DNA of 16,578 nucleotides from Bacteroidia bacterium (GTDB lineage: Bacteria; Bacteroidota; Bacteroidia; Bacteroidales; Prolixibacteraceae), in the NCBI GenBank assembly GCA_025358395.1, contig JANYJT010000127.1, positions 1-16,578 of the forward strand, in the 5' to 3' direction. A program made the translations under genes and the position numbers. A model generated the notes under the pieces. The model saw only the letters and a program-made list of their open reading frames with translations. It was not told where the DNA came from and made no database searches. This document shows, one piece after another, positions 11,323 through 16,578 of the stretch (its first letter is position 1; every line of letters starts with the position of its first letter).

Positions 11323-11599
11323 CTTTTTCCACCTCGTTTTCTGGTTCTTTAAGATCCCAATCTTTTTCAATTATATGCGGGACTCCTTGCTCGATTTTTA
11401 GTTCGGGTTTAAGAGATAATATATCAAAGTCGCCTCTTGCGATACGAATCATTAGATTATCTAATGGTAGTAATCTAATATTATAATCTGCTGTTCCTTG
11501 CACATTTCCTTCCAATTCAGCAGCGTCACGACGTTTTCTGTATTCAACCTGTTTACTGGTAACGTATTTAATTACTGCATCTGCATTTAGTGCTCTCAT
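11312..11599 (-). CDS. Hypothetical protein, first gene of the 10256-11599 operon
   Basis: 95 residues from ATG 11599 (MRALNADAVIKYV). GGAGAA lies about 11 nt upstream; the longer frame starting at 11671 runs through the promoter region. The protein is soluble, with a basic helix (SKQVEYRKRRDAAELEG), then NIRLLPLDNLMIRIARGDFDI and an acidic tail (EPENEVEKDES). Family not recognised. A TATA-like CTATATATGG on the minus strand at about 11652-11661 fits a promoter 30-60 nt upstream. Confidence 0.65.
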   Translation of the reverse strand: MRALNADAVIKYVTSKQVEYRKRRDAAELEGNVQGTADYNIRLLPLDNLMIRIARGDFDILSLKPELKIEQGVPHIIEKDWDLKEPENEVEKDES

Positions 11600-11829
11600 A
11601 ACAATCATTTCTCCAAAATGTTGATTCTCCTGACAGTGTAAATAGTATATACCATATATAGATACATACAAAATGGCATATTTCGTTAAATCGATAAACT
11701 CAATTCATACTTAACAACCATGCGATCACATCATAAAACTGGTTTAAACCCCCTCTATGAAGGTTGTTCACTGGTAGAGCACCGAAAACAATAATACCTC
11801 TCCGAATGAATTATATTGAGGAATTATAT
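11600..11829. promoter_or_regulatory. Divergent intergenic region
   Basis: 230 bp between the leftward operon start (11599) and the rightward gene (11830). Minus-strand TATA-like TATATATGGTATATA lies at 11646-11660. A perfect 10-bp palindrome GGTTTAAACC at 11741-11750 is followed by CCCC and could be an operator or, in part, a TATA element for the rightward gene. The divergent layout and the palindrome suggest shared regulation. No small gene with a ribosome site was found here. Confidence 0.45.
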
Positions 11830-12192
11830 ATGGGGCGTCCACGAAATCCTACTGAAAAAACGTCTGAACAGATAAGAGATGAACTTATTGCAGACTTAAA
11901 TGAGTGTTCTAAAGTCATTCCAAAGAAACACCCCCCTATGAAAAATATCTATAATTATCACCCCGATTGTCCATATGCAGACCGTAACACAGGAATTGTG
12001 TTAGAATCTTATTACCAGTATTGGCGTTTTTATCCTAAAGATATTATCCAACCGGACGAAACTATTAAGCATATGAACAATGATCGGACTGATAACGATA
12101 TTAAGAATTTAGTCAAATGGAAGAAACAGATAAAACCTGATTGTCCCATTGATACATATATGCTCGCTATTAAACGGGCTGATAGAAGATAG
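11830..12192 (+). CDS. HNH-like protein, only rightward gene
   Basis: 120 residues from ATG 11830 (MGRPRNPTEKTSEQ), fixed by TGAGG 8 nt upstream. An earlier in-frame ATG at 11764 has no ribosome site. GRPRNP is an AT-hook-like DNA-binding tripeptide; residues 70-110 contain PDETIKHMNNDRTDNDIKNL, the H-x-N-x(3-4)-D-N-x-x-x-NL signature of HNH-type nucleases (family usually HH; the first His is Lys here). Two Cys lie earlier (NECSKV, PDCPYA) and one later (PDCPID). It may be a small HNH or a degenerate one with only DNA binding. Divergent from 11599; its stop abuts the convergent frame at 12193. Confidence 0.65.
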   Translation: MGRPRNPTEKTSEQIRDELIADLNECSKVIPKKHPPMKNIYNYHPDCPYADRNTGIVLESYYQYWRFYPKDIIQPDETIKHMNNDRTDNDIKNLVKWKKQIKPDCPIDTYMLAIKRADRR

Positions 12193-12348
12193 TTATTTAA
12201 AATCTCTTAAAGAGATATTAATATACCTATACTCATTATTTTCGTTTACTTGTTCGACATTCTTTCGGTTATTTACATCAACGATCATACCGCGAATAAT
12301 GTTCTGCGCTGCTATGATTCCTTGATTGTTTGATACGATACGAGTCAT
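12193..12348 (-). CDS. Small hypothetical protein, or C-terminal part of a split gene
   Basis: ATG 12348 (MTRIVSNNQGIIAAQNIIRG) to TAA 12193, 51 residues, soluble and Asn-rich (NNRKNVEQVNENNEYRY). No ribosome site precedes it, and the same frame is open upstream to 12441, overlapping the 12369-12491 ORF. One inserted base (for example at AAA 12405-12407) joins them into a 99-residue protein. A frame of 80 open codons here is unlikely by chance, so I favour one gene of about 99 residues. Confidence 0.45.
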   Translation of the reverse strand: MTRIVSNNQGIIAAQNIIRGMIVDVNNRKNVEQVNENNEYRYINISLRDFK

Positions 12349-12368
12349 TTTTGATTCCGTTTGTTCTG

Positions 12369-12491
12369 TTACAGATTTAAAGATATTTCCTTGATTATAG
12401 TTCCTTTCGGAACATTTGTAACTTGGAGCGTATATAGGAAATTAGTCGCTTGAACTGCGGTCATTCCCATAAATACAATCGGGTCACTCAT
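12369..12491 (-). CDS. Small hypothetical protein, probable N-terminus of a split gene
   Basis: 40 codons: ATG 12491 has AAAGAGGAATC upstream (GAGG, 6 nt spacing) and starts MSDPIVFMGMTAVQATNFLY, then TLQVTNVPKGTIIKEIS. The last ten residues may be out of frame (see 12193-12348). The hydrophobic middle is not a clear TM. Strong ribosome site and ATGA overlap with the tiny ORF 12488-12538 support translation. Not recognised. Confidence 0.5.
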   Translation of the reverse strand: MSDPIVFMGMTAVQATNFLYTLQVTNVPKGTIIKEISLNL

Positions 12492-12538
12492 ACTGATTCC
12501 TCTTTACGGGGTTTGTGAGGCATTACTAATCTCGACAT
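12488..12538 (-). CDS. Possible 16-residue leader peptide
   Basis: ATG 12538 to TGA 12488-12490, MSRLVMPHKPRKEESV, with AAGGAT about 8 nt upstream and a 4-nt overlap with the next start (12491). It could couple translation from the 12544-12900 gene to the next one, or be chance. Too short to judge by composition. Confidence 0.3.
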   Translation of the reverse strand: MSRLVMPHKPRKEESV

Positions 12539-12543
12539 ATTAA

Positions 12544-12900
12544 TCAATCCTTATTTTTAAGTTCTGATGCTCTTTTGAATTCGTTTTTGGGTTTACATAA
12601 CACTTTGCGCGTGTTTCCTGACCACATTGTATATCCTAACTTTGACATCAGAGTTGTCGTAATAATACGCACTCTCATGTTTTTGTGGATTTCAATCCAT
12701 CGGTTCTTCCCGTCGATAAGAGTAAGATTATCTTTCATGCGTTCACACATATCGTCGTCAAGTTCCCGCGTATTTACAAAGGGTGCATTTTTAACGGATA
12801 TATGTTTTTTCAATAATGGGAGCATTTTCTTTGACATCTTTTCAACGTAGAGTTCGAGGTTTGCTTGGTGTGGGGTTATCGGTCTGCCTTTTTTATACAT
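12544..12900 (-). CDS. Basic hypothetical protein
   Basis: 118 residues, pI clearly high. It begins MYKKGRPITPHQANLELYVEKM, with KKGRP as an AT-hook-like motif, then a helix (SKKMLPLLKKHIS), an acidic middle (TRELDDDMCERMKDNLTLIDG) and a basic end (RKVLCKPKNEFKRASELKNKD). Two Cys. DNA binding is plausible. A G5 run (GGGGG, with AGGGGG-CATA) sits 4 nt before the ATG. The start shares a base with the TAA of the ORF at 12900-12956. Confidence 0.65.
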   Translation of the reverse strand: MYKKGRPITPHQANLELYVEKMSKKMLPLLKKHISVKNAPFVNTRELDDDMCERMKDNLTLIDGKNRWIEIHKNMRVRIITTTLMSKLGYTMWSGNTRKVLCKPKNEFKRASELKNKD

Positions 12901-12956
12901 TATGCCCCCTGATCGTCCTCTTTGTTAAGATACAAGTGAAGTTCGCGCGTTTCCAT
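12900..12956 (-). CDS. Possible 18-residue leader peptide
   Basis: ATG 12956 (METRELHLYLNKEDDQGA) with GAGGACGATT upstream, ending TAA 12900-12902 that overlaps the next ATG (TAATG). A longer start at 12968 would add four residues. It bridges the metallophosphoesterase gene and the basic protein gene. It may be a coupling ORF or chance. Confidence 0.3.
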   Translation of the reverse strand: METRELHLYLNKEDDQGA

Positions 12957-12968
12957 AATCGTCCTCAT

Positions 12969-13550
12969 TTACAAAGTTCGTTTCATTTCTTTATCAGAGT
13001 TAATAAGGTCAATGATTCCTGTCATCGGGAATGGCTGATACTTTATAACTTCTACTGATACATTGAACTTGCGGTTCGCCCTGTCAAAGAACGGGAATTC
13101 CTCTAATTTATTATTATGGTGATGCCCGTGGATTGTCCATCCGTCGAACGGTTGGTTTTTAACTTCGTACGGGTTATGAATTAGTCTAAAGTCAATGCCT
13201 TTATATTTCATGAATAATTGTTCATGCATTGAATCGGGGTTGCGGGATTCATCGTGATTGCCACGAACGAAGAATATCTGCCCATTCAATGAATCGATCA
13301 GATTGTCACTGTTTCCCATACTCATATCCCCTAAAAAGAAAACATGATCGTTCTTTTTTACAACGAGATTCCAGTTTTTTATCAATACCCGATTCATCTC
13401 TTTGGCATTGTCGAATGGTCTTTTACAATACGTGATGATGTTTGTGTGATTGAGATGTAAATCTCCGATTACAAACGTTGAACGGTCAGGAGTGTATGTT
13501 TCCACTGACAGTTCATATCCTTTTTTAAAACGATACTCTTTATTGTTCAT
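12969..13550 (-). CDS. Metallophosphoesterase (calcineurin-like, phage type)
   Basis: 193 residues with the full metal-binding set: GDLHLNH (D30, H32), GDMSMGN (D75), RGNHDE (N98, H99, D100), HNPYEV (H125) and HGHHHN (H141, H143). This is the calcineurin-like fold that binds two metal ions and hydrolyses phosphomono- or diesters. The short form starting VIGDLHLNHTNII with IHGHHH is common in phages and is often annotated only as a metallophosphoesterase. Substrate unknown. Its ATG overlaps the TGA of 13547-14029, and the GAGGAT ribosome site lies inside the KSRFEDI codons of that gene. A second, different phosphoesterase is encoded at 14751-15407. Confidence 0.9.
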   Translation of the reverse strand: MNNKEYRFKKGYELSVETYTPDRSTFVIGDLHLNHTNIITYCKRPFDNAKEMNRVLIKNWNLVVKKNDHVFFLGDMSMGNSDNLIDSLNGQIFFVRGNHDESRNPDSMHEQLFMKYKGIDFRLIHNPYEVKNQPFDGWTIHGHHHNNKLEEFPFFDRANRKFNVSVEVIKYQPFPMTGIIDLINSDKEMKRTL

Positions 13551-14029
13551 GTTATTATATCCTCAAATCTTGATTTTATCCTGTGTTTTTGCGTAACGGT
13601 GTGACCTTTTATAGTAGATGTTGTTTCTGTGTTTGCCGAGTAATTATTTGTTACTGTTGTGTGGGGGTCTTCAAATAAATCGGGGTTTCTGAACCCGATT
13701 GACCCTCTTGAACCGCTTGCCGAAATAGATCCGTTTTGTGCTATTAACATATATGCCCCACCGTTGGAAAAATATAATGTACCCTCGTGTTCATCATTAT
13801 TATGAAGCCAATTTATCATTTTTACATTTGCGACTCTGCGAAATTTTTCTGATCGCCCCCAATTGAAATCGTAATTTGGGTTACGTGGGATATAAAAAGA
13901 GGTTTCGGGCATTTTATGATTAGTATAAAATGTTACGGCACCTATATTAAGGGGGAACGTGATGGGTGGGAAAATTAACTTAAATTCTGGTCTCGATAGG
14001 ATAACCTCAACATCACGGATTGCTACCAT
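13547..14029 (-). CDS. Protein of unknown function with C-terminal KSRFEDI motif
   Basis: 160 residues. The middle is beta-like with aromatic and Gly-rich turns (EGTLYFSNGGAYMLIAQNGSISASGSRGSIGF) and a disordered Thr/Asn-rich tail (TTVTNNYSANTETTSTIKG). It ends KHRIKSRFEDIIT. The KSRFEDI (152-158) recurs near the end of the next gene upstream (192-198). A structural or virion role would fit the Gly-rich beta profile, without proof. GGACTGTGAT lies 5 nt before the ATG. The stop overlaps the phosphoesterase start (ATGA). Confidence 0.72.
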   Translation of the reverse strand: MVAIRDVEVILSRPEFKLIFPPITFPLNIGAVTFYTNHKMPETSFYIPRNPNYDFNWGRSEKFRRVANVKMINWLHNNDEHEGTLYFSNGGAYMLIAQNGSISASGSRGSIGFRNPDLFEDPHTTVTNNYSANTETTSTIKGHTVTQKHRIKSRFEDIIT

Positions 14030-14054
14030 TTTATCACAGTCCTAATATTATCTA

Positions 14055-14684
14055 TTACTCTTTTGGGGAGTCTATATCATTCACCGCATCTATATCCTCG
14101 AACCGACTTTTCTTTTTAGAGGATTCTTCTATGTGTGAATAGATAATGTAGTGGATCTTCACATCCGGGAGTGGTTCGTCTTGTTTACCGGATAAGACTT
14201 TATTCATTGTAGAACATTCGACCAATTTCCACGCACCACATTTTCTTACGAATAGAACACCTGTATATTCAAGTCCTTTTGACTTGATTGTTACATATGC
14301 AACTAACTTGCCTTTTAATTCTTCTTTTGTGAACGGATTGATCTTGTAATCGTCCTTTTTCTCAATGGTTATAGTTCCTGACCCCAATAGGGGTGATGCC
14401 GTGAGTGGTATCGGTCTGAACGGCGTTGATGGGATTGCAGTTTCCCTATTTGAGTTGCCCCACCAGTAATCATAACTGCTACTTCCTGCAGTTGTGTTAT
14501 TTGGATAATTGTTACTTATCGGAATCCCCGATTTTGCTATTGCGTGTTTTAGTGATTTATCTGATGAATAATATACAGCGCTTGACATATTCCCCATATA
14601 GAGTCCTGATTCGAAGGGTCGTGTTTTGTATGATTTTGTAAGTTGTGACCACGGGTCGCTCGTTTTCTTGTTCCGCTTTTGCAT
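14055..14684 (-). CDS. Protein of unknown function with near-C-terminal KSRFEDI motif
   Basis: 209 residues. A basic start (MQKRNKKTSDPW), then Ser/Asn/Tyr-rich disorder (SNNYPNNTTAGSSSYDYWWG), then a folded part with VAYVTIKSKGLEYTGVLFVRKCGAWKLVECS. It ends SSKKKSRFEDIDAVNDIDSPKE, sharing KSRFEDI with the following gene. No family recognised. AAAGGAGATAGGAA before the ATG is a strong ribosome site. The start lies 66 nt after the stop of the lambda-type phosphatase gene, with the first part of that gap being just the ribosome site. Confidence 0.72.
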   Translation of the reverse strand: MQKRNKKTSDPWSQLTKSYKTRPFESGLYMGNMSSAVYYSSDKSLKHAIAKSGIPISNNYPNNTTAGSSSYDYWWGNSNRETAIPSTPFRPIPLTASPLLGSGTITIEKKDDYKINPFTKEELKGKLVAYVTIKSKGLEYTGVLFVRKCGAWKLVECSTMNKVLSGKQDEPLPDVKIHYIIYSHIEESSKKKSRFEDIDAVNDIDSPKE

Positions 14685-14750
14685 TTCCTATCTCCTTTAG
14701 TTCTTTCTCTTTGAGTTCTTTTTTCTTTAAATTCCAGTGTGCGTATAGTC

Positions 14751-15407
14751 CTATTCCTGAACCCCATCTACTTGCCAATATTTTAATGTACCAATGTCAA
14801 TAATACTAAGATAGCCTTTCCAGACACCACCCGTATCGCACATTATAAGATTATTAAAAAATTGAGGTACAGTTTTCTTACCGTATAATTGTGTCGAGGT
14901 ATGACCTACAAAGACTTTCGAGTACCCTTTAATGGTATTTTTTTTCGAATATTTAATTAAAGTCCTGTCCCATACAATAAATTCGCGTTTATTATTCTGG
15001 ATAGGCACCAGTGGGTTAAAACCACCATGCACAAATATCATACCATCCTTAATAAGATAATATGGAGCATTCTTGATCATATCAATATGTGATTGCGGAA
15101 CTTTTTTCCTATCATATCCATATGATTCCATTGTAGCATATCCACCTTGATGTACCCATCCGGGAAATTCTGGTTCACCATTCATCCAATCCAAAGTCCA
15201 TAAATCGTGATTGCCTACTATAAATGTCATATTAGGCAATGATAATGCAAGATTTATACATTGCCGTGTTTTATGACCACCATCTACAATGTCACCAATA
15301 ATAATGATACTGTCAGTCCCCATCTCCATATCATAATCAACTATTTTTAAAATGTTTTTGAAACCATCATAATTACCATGAATATCAGCTATTACATAAT
15401 TGGTCAT
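14751..15407 (-). CDS. Serine/threonine-phosphatase-type metallophosphoesterase (lambda family)
   Basis: 218 residues, the size of phage lambda protein phosphatase. Motifs in order: ADIHGNYDG (D8, H10), GDIVDGG (D39), GNHDLW (N66, H67, D68), FVHGGFNP (H127), FVGHTSTQ (H169) and a CDTGGVWKG segment (D191-T-G) typical of this family. It hydrolyses phosphate esters, possibly on proteins. The start has only a weak GGTG upstream. The IS right end lies about 50 nt upstream, so the element may have separated it from its promoter, or it may be read through from tnpB. Confidence 0.92.
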   Translation of the reverse strand: MTNYVIADIHGNYDGFKNILKIVDYDMEMGTDSIIIIGDIVDGGHKTRQCINLALSLPNMTFIVGNHDLWTLDWMNGEPEFPGWVHQGGYATMESYGYDRKKVPQSHIDMIKNAPYYLIKDGMIFVHGGFNPLVPIQNNKREFIVWDRTLIKYSKKNTIKGYSKVFVGHTSTQLYGKKTVPQFFNNLIMCDTGGVWKGYLSIIDIGTLKYWQVDGVQE

Positions 15408-15459
15408 ATAATATCAACACCGTCAACCACTATCAGGAAATACTGGATATCTACAAATG

Positions 15460-16572
15460 TCAACTACCAACGGCTAAAGCCGTTGGCTTGCACTTCAACT
15501 TCCCGGAACATTTCTGATCCGGACAGAGTGCAATAGGCTGGTTGACTACAGCCCTTTGAGCAATATTCTTTGCAGCGTTCACGTCAGCGTTTTCTTTGTG
15601 CCCACATTTCAGGCAGAAAAACTCTGACTGTGTTTTCCGGTTATCCTTGTCAATGTACCCACATTTTGAACATGCTTTTGAAGTGTTATGAGGATCAACA
15701 AAAGTTACCGGTACACCGGCCATTTGTGCTTTATACTGAATGAACGACGCAATCTCGAAGAAAGCCCATTTTCCGATAGATGCCCGCAATTCTTTATAAC
15801 CGGTTACTCTTTCGCGGATACCTGTAAGGTTTTCAAGAGCAATTCCTGAAAGAGTGTCTTTTGCCATAGTTACTATCGATTTTGAAATACAGTGGTTCAC
15901 ATCGCGTTTGAACCGACGTTCACGACCACTGATCTTTTTCATATGTTTCTTAGCGTTCCACGACTGTACAGATTGAAGTTCGGCTTTGATCGTGGAATAT
16001 TTCTTTCTGACTTCTGTACAATGTTCACCGGAGAATTGTTTACCGCTAGAGGTTGTAGCAATGTTGACAATCCCTAAATCTATCCCAAGTATTTCACGAG
16101 GTTCAAACTCCGGATCTTCTGGGAGATCAATTACAACCATGAGATAAAACTGACCTTTAACAAGTATGAGATCGGCCTGACCGCGTATGCGGTTCAGATC
16201 AAGAATTTGATACCCACCGTACGCAATGTTGACCGTTTCTCTACCGTCTAATGTCAGGATCGAACAGGTTTCAAGAGATTTGAACGACAAAATTCTATGG
16301 TCGTAAACCATTGCACCATGCGGATCGATTTTGTGTTGACATTTCCGATCAGTCTGATAACTTTCTGACACTTTCCCCACAGCGCGTACCGCCACCTGTG
16401 CAGATAACCCAAACTTCTCACGGATCTCGTGATACAGATGTTTTTGAAGCAGGATCTTCCCAAAAGTTTTGTTCCGATATGCAAACTCCGATACAAAATC
16501 ACATGCTTCGTTGAATCGTTTCATCGTCTGTAACAACTTCTGATGTTGATCCGGAGTTGTTATCAGTTTCAT
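15460..16572 (-). CDS. tnpB: TnpB, RNA-guided RuvC nuclease of an IS200/IS605 element
   Basis: 370 residues, full length for TnpB. N-terminal helical part MKLITTPDQHQKLLQTMKRF, then the beta domain, then the three RuvC motifs: ILGIDLGIVNIAT (D165), GIALENLTGI (E247) and ADVNAAKN (D330), with the zinc finger C301-x2-C304 / C320-x2-C323 between the last two. All catalytic and zinc residues are present, so it should be active as a guide-RNA-directed nuclease that cuts the empty donor site. The right-end hairpin overlaps its last codons. It starts at ATG 16572, preceded by AAG, and the GATGA there could overlap an upstream tnpA stop lying beyond the window. Confidence 0.95.
   Translation of the reverse strand: MKLITTPDQHQKLLQTMKRFNEACDFVSEFAYRNKTFGKILLQKHLYHEIREKFGLSAQVAVRAVGKVSESYQTDRKCQHKIDPHGAMVYDHRILSFKSLETCSILTLDGRETVNIAYGGYQILDLNRIRGQADLILVKGQFYLMVVIDLPEDPEFEPREILGIDLGIVNIATTSSGKQFSGEHCTEVRKKYSTIKAELQSVQSWNAKKHMKKISGRERRFKRDVNHCISKSIVTMAKDTLSGIALENLTGIRERVTGYKELRASIGKWAFFEIASFIQYKAQMAGVPVTFVDPHNTSKACSKCGYIDKDNRKTQSEFFCLKCGHKENADVNAAKNIAQRAVVNQPIALCPDQKCSGKLKCKPTALAVGS
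15467..15486 (-). repeat. Right-end hairpin of the tnpB element (omega-RNA 3' scaffold)
   Basis: CCAACGGC-TAAA-GCCGTTGG, an 8-bp perfect stem that overlaps the last codons of tnpB. After it, on the minus strand, come TAGTTGAC and then flanking DNA. In IS200/IS605 elements this end is bound by TnpA, and its transcript is the 3' part of the guide RNA, with the guide taken from the DNA just beyond. Confidence 0.7.
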
Positions 16573-16578
16573 CTTTAA

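Larger units (their letters stand above)
15445..16578 (-). mobile_element. IS200/IS605 element, tnpB side (continues beyond the window edge)
   Basis: The element comprises tnpB and the right end at about 15450-15486. Its tnpA and left end are not in this part but probably appear at 1-119, where a tnpA start and hairpins occur in the same orientation. Beyond the right end lies the phosphoesterase gene at 15407. The outer boundary is uncertain by several bp. Confidence 0.65.

Noticed and set aside
14557..14778. Minus-strand frames of about 72 codons beside 14055-14684
   Set aside because: They overlap that gene almost fully in other frames, and the gap they would fill is just its ribosome site. 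Composition is not typical of the neighbours.
15413..15427. Shared TTGACGGTGTT at 5564-5574 and (inverted) near 15416-15427 as an IS target repeat
   Set aside because: 11 bp only, in opposite orientation, and at different distances from the two hairpins. Could be chance.

Overview
The window looks like nearly all of a small, AT-rich mobile replicon (plasmid or virus), most likely from an archaeon and perhaps a methanogen. Grounds: many very short genes packed on one strand with 1-4 nt overlaps (ATGA, GTGA, TAATG), Shine-Dalgarno sites made from parts of AGGAGGTGAT, AT-rich TATA-like upstream blocks, an IS200/IS605 tnpB element with archaeal-style ends, and phage-type accessory proteins. There is no rRNA, tRNA, CRISPR array or housekeeping gene, and I recognise no replication initiator, capsid protein, portal or terminase. 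The host assignment is an inference from style. Layout (nearly all genes read leftward, on the minus strand): 1-120 holds the first 13 codons of an IS200-type tnpA and hairpins of the element's left end. 197-8738 is a long chain of about 27 small genes: Cys-rich zinc-binding miniproteins, a winged-helix-like protein, an ASCH-domain protein, coiled-coil proteins, and a membrane/secreted block at 6094-7769 (lipoprotein, secreted protein, membrane-anchored protein, five-TM protein). 8739-8926 is an extremely AT-rich intergenic block with an 18-bp palindrome, probably the promoter region of the chain. 8927-10008 is an overlapping HNH endonuclease/serine recombinase pair whose start codon sits in a perfect inverted repeat. 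10110-10131 is a terminator-like hairpin. 10256-11599 is a second leftward operon rich in single-TM proteins. 11830-12192 is the only convincing rightward gene (HNH-like). 12193-15407 is a third leftward block: two metallophosphoesterases either side of two unrelated proteins that share a C-terminal KSRFEDI motif, plus small ORFs. 15460-16572 is an intact tnpB with its right-end hairpin at 15467-15486. The two window ends fit each other. Leftward from position 39 runs the start of tnpA, and leftward from 16572 runs tnpB. A tnpA-tnpB element would read left end - tnpA - tnpB - right end if the molecule is circular and about 0.4 kb of tnpA is missing at the contig break. Several genes appear split by single-base indels, three of them at homopolymer runs (near 1740, 6740 and 8070) and a fourth near 12405. 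In each case a one-base change restores one longer, sensible protein, which suggests long-read consensus errors, though slippage or real decay is possible. I found at least five short genes of 34-58 codons whose frames, ribosome sites and 4-nt overlaps fit the operons. I see no clear defence or biosynthetic system. The most unusual content is the set of Cys-rich miniproteins, the KSRFEDI pair, the orphan TnpB-type right end at 5531-5595, and the inverted repeat over the recombinase start.
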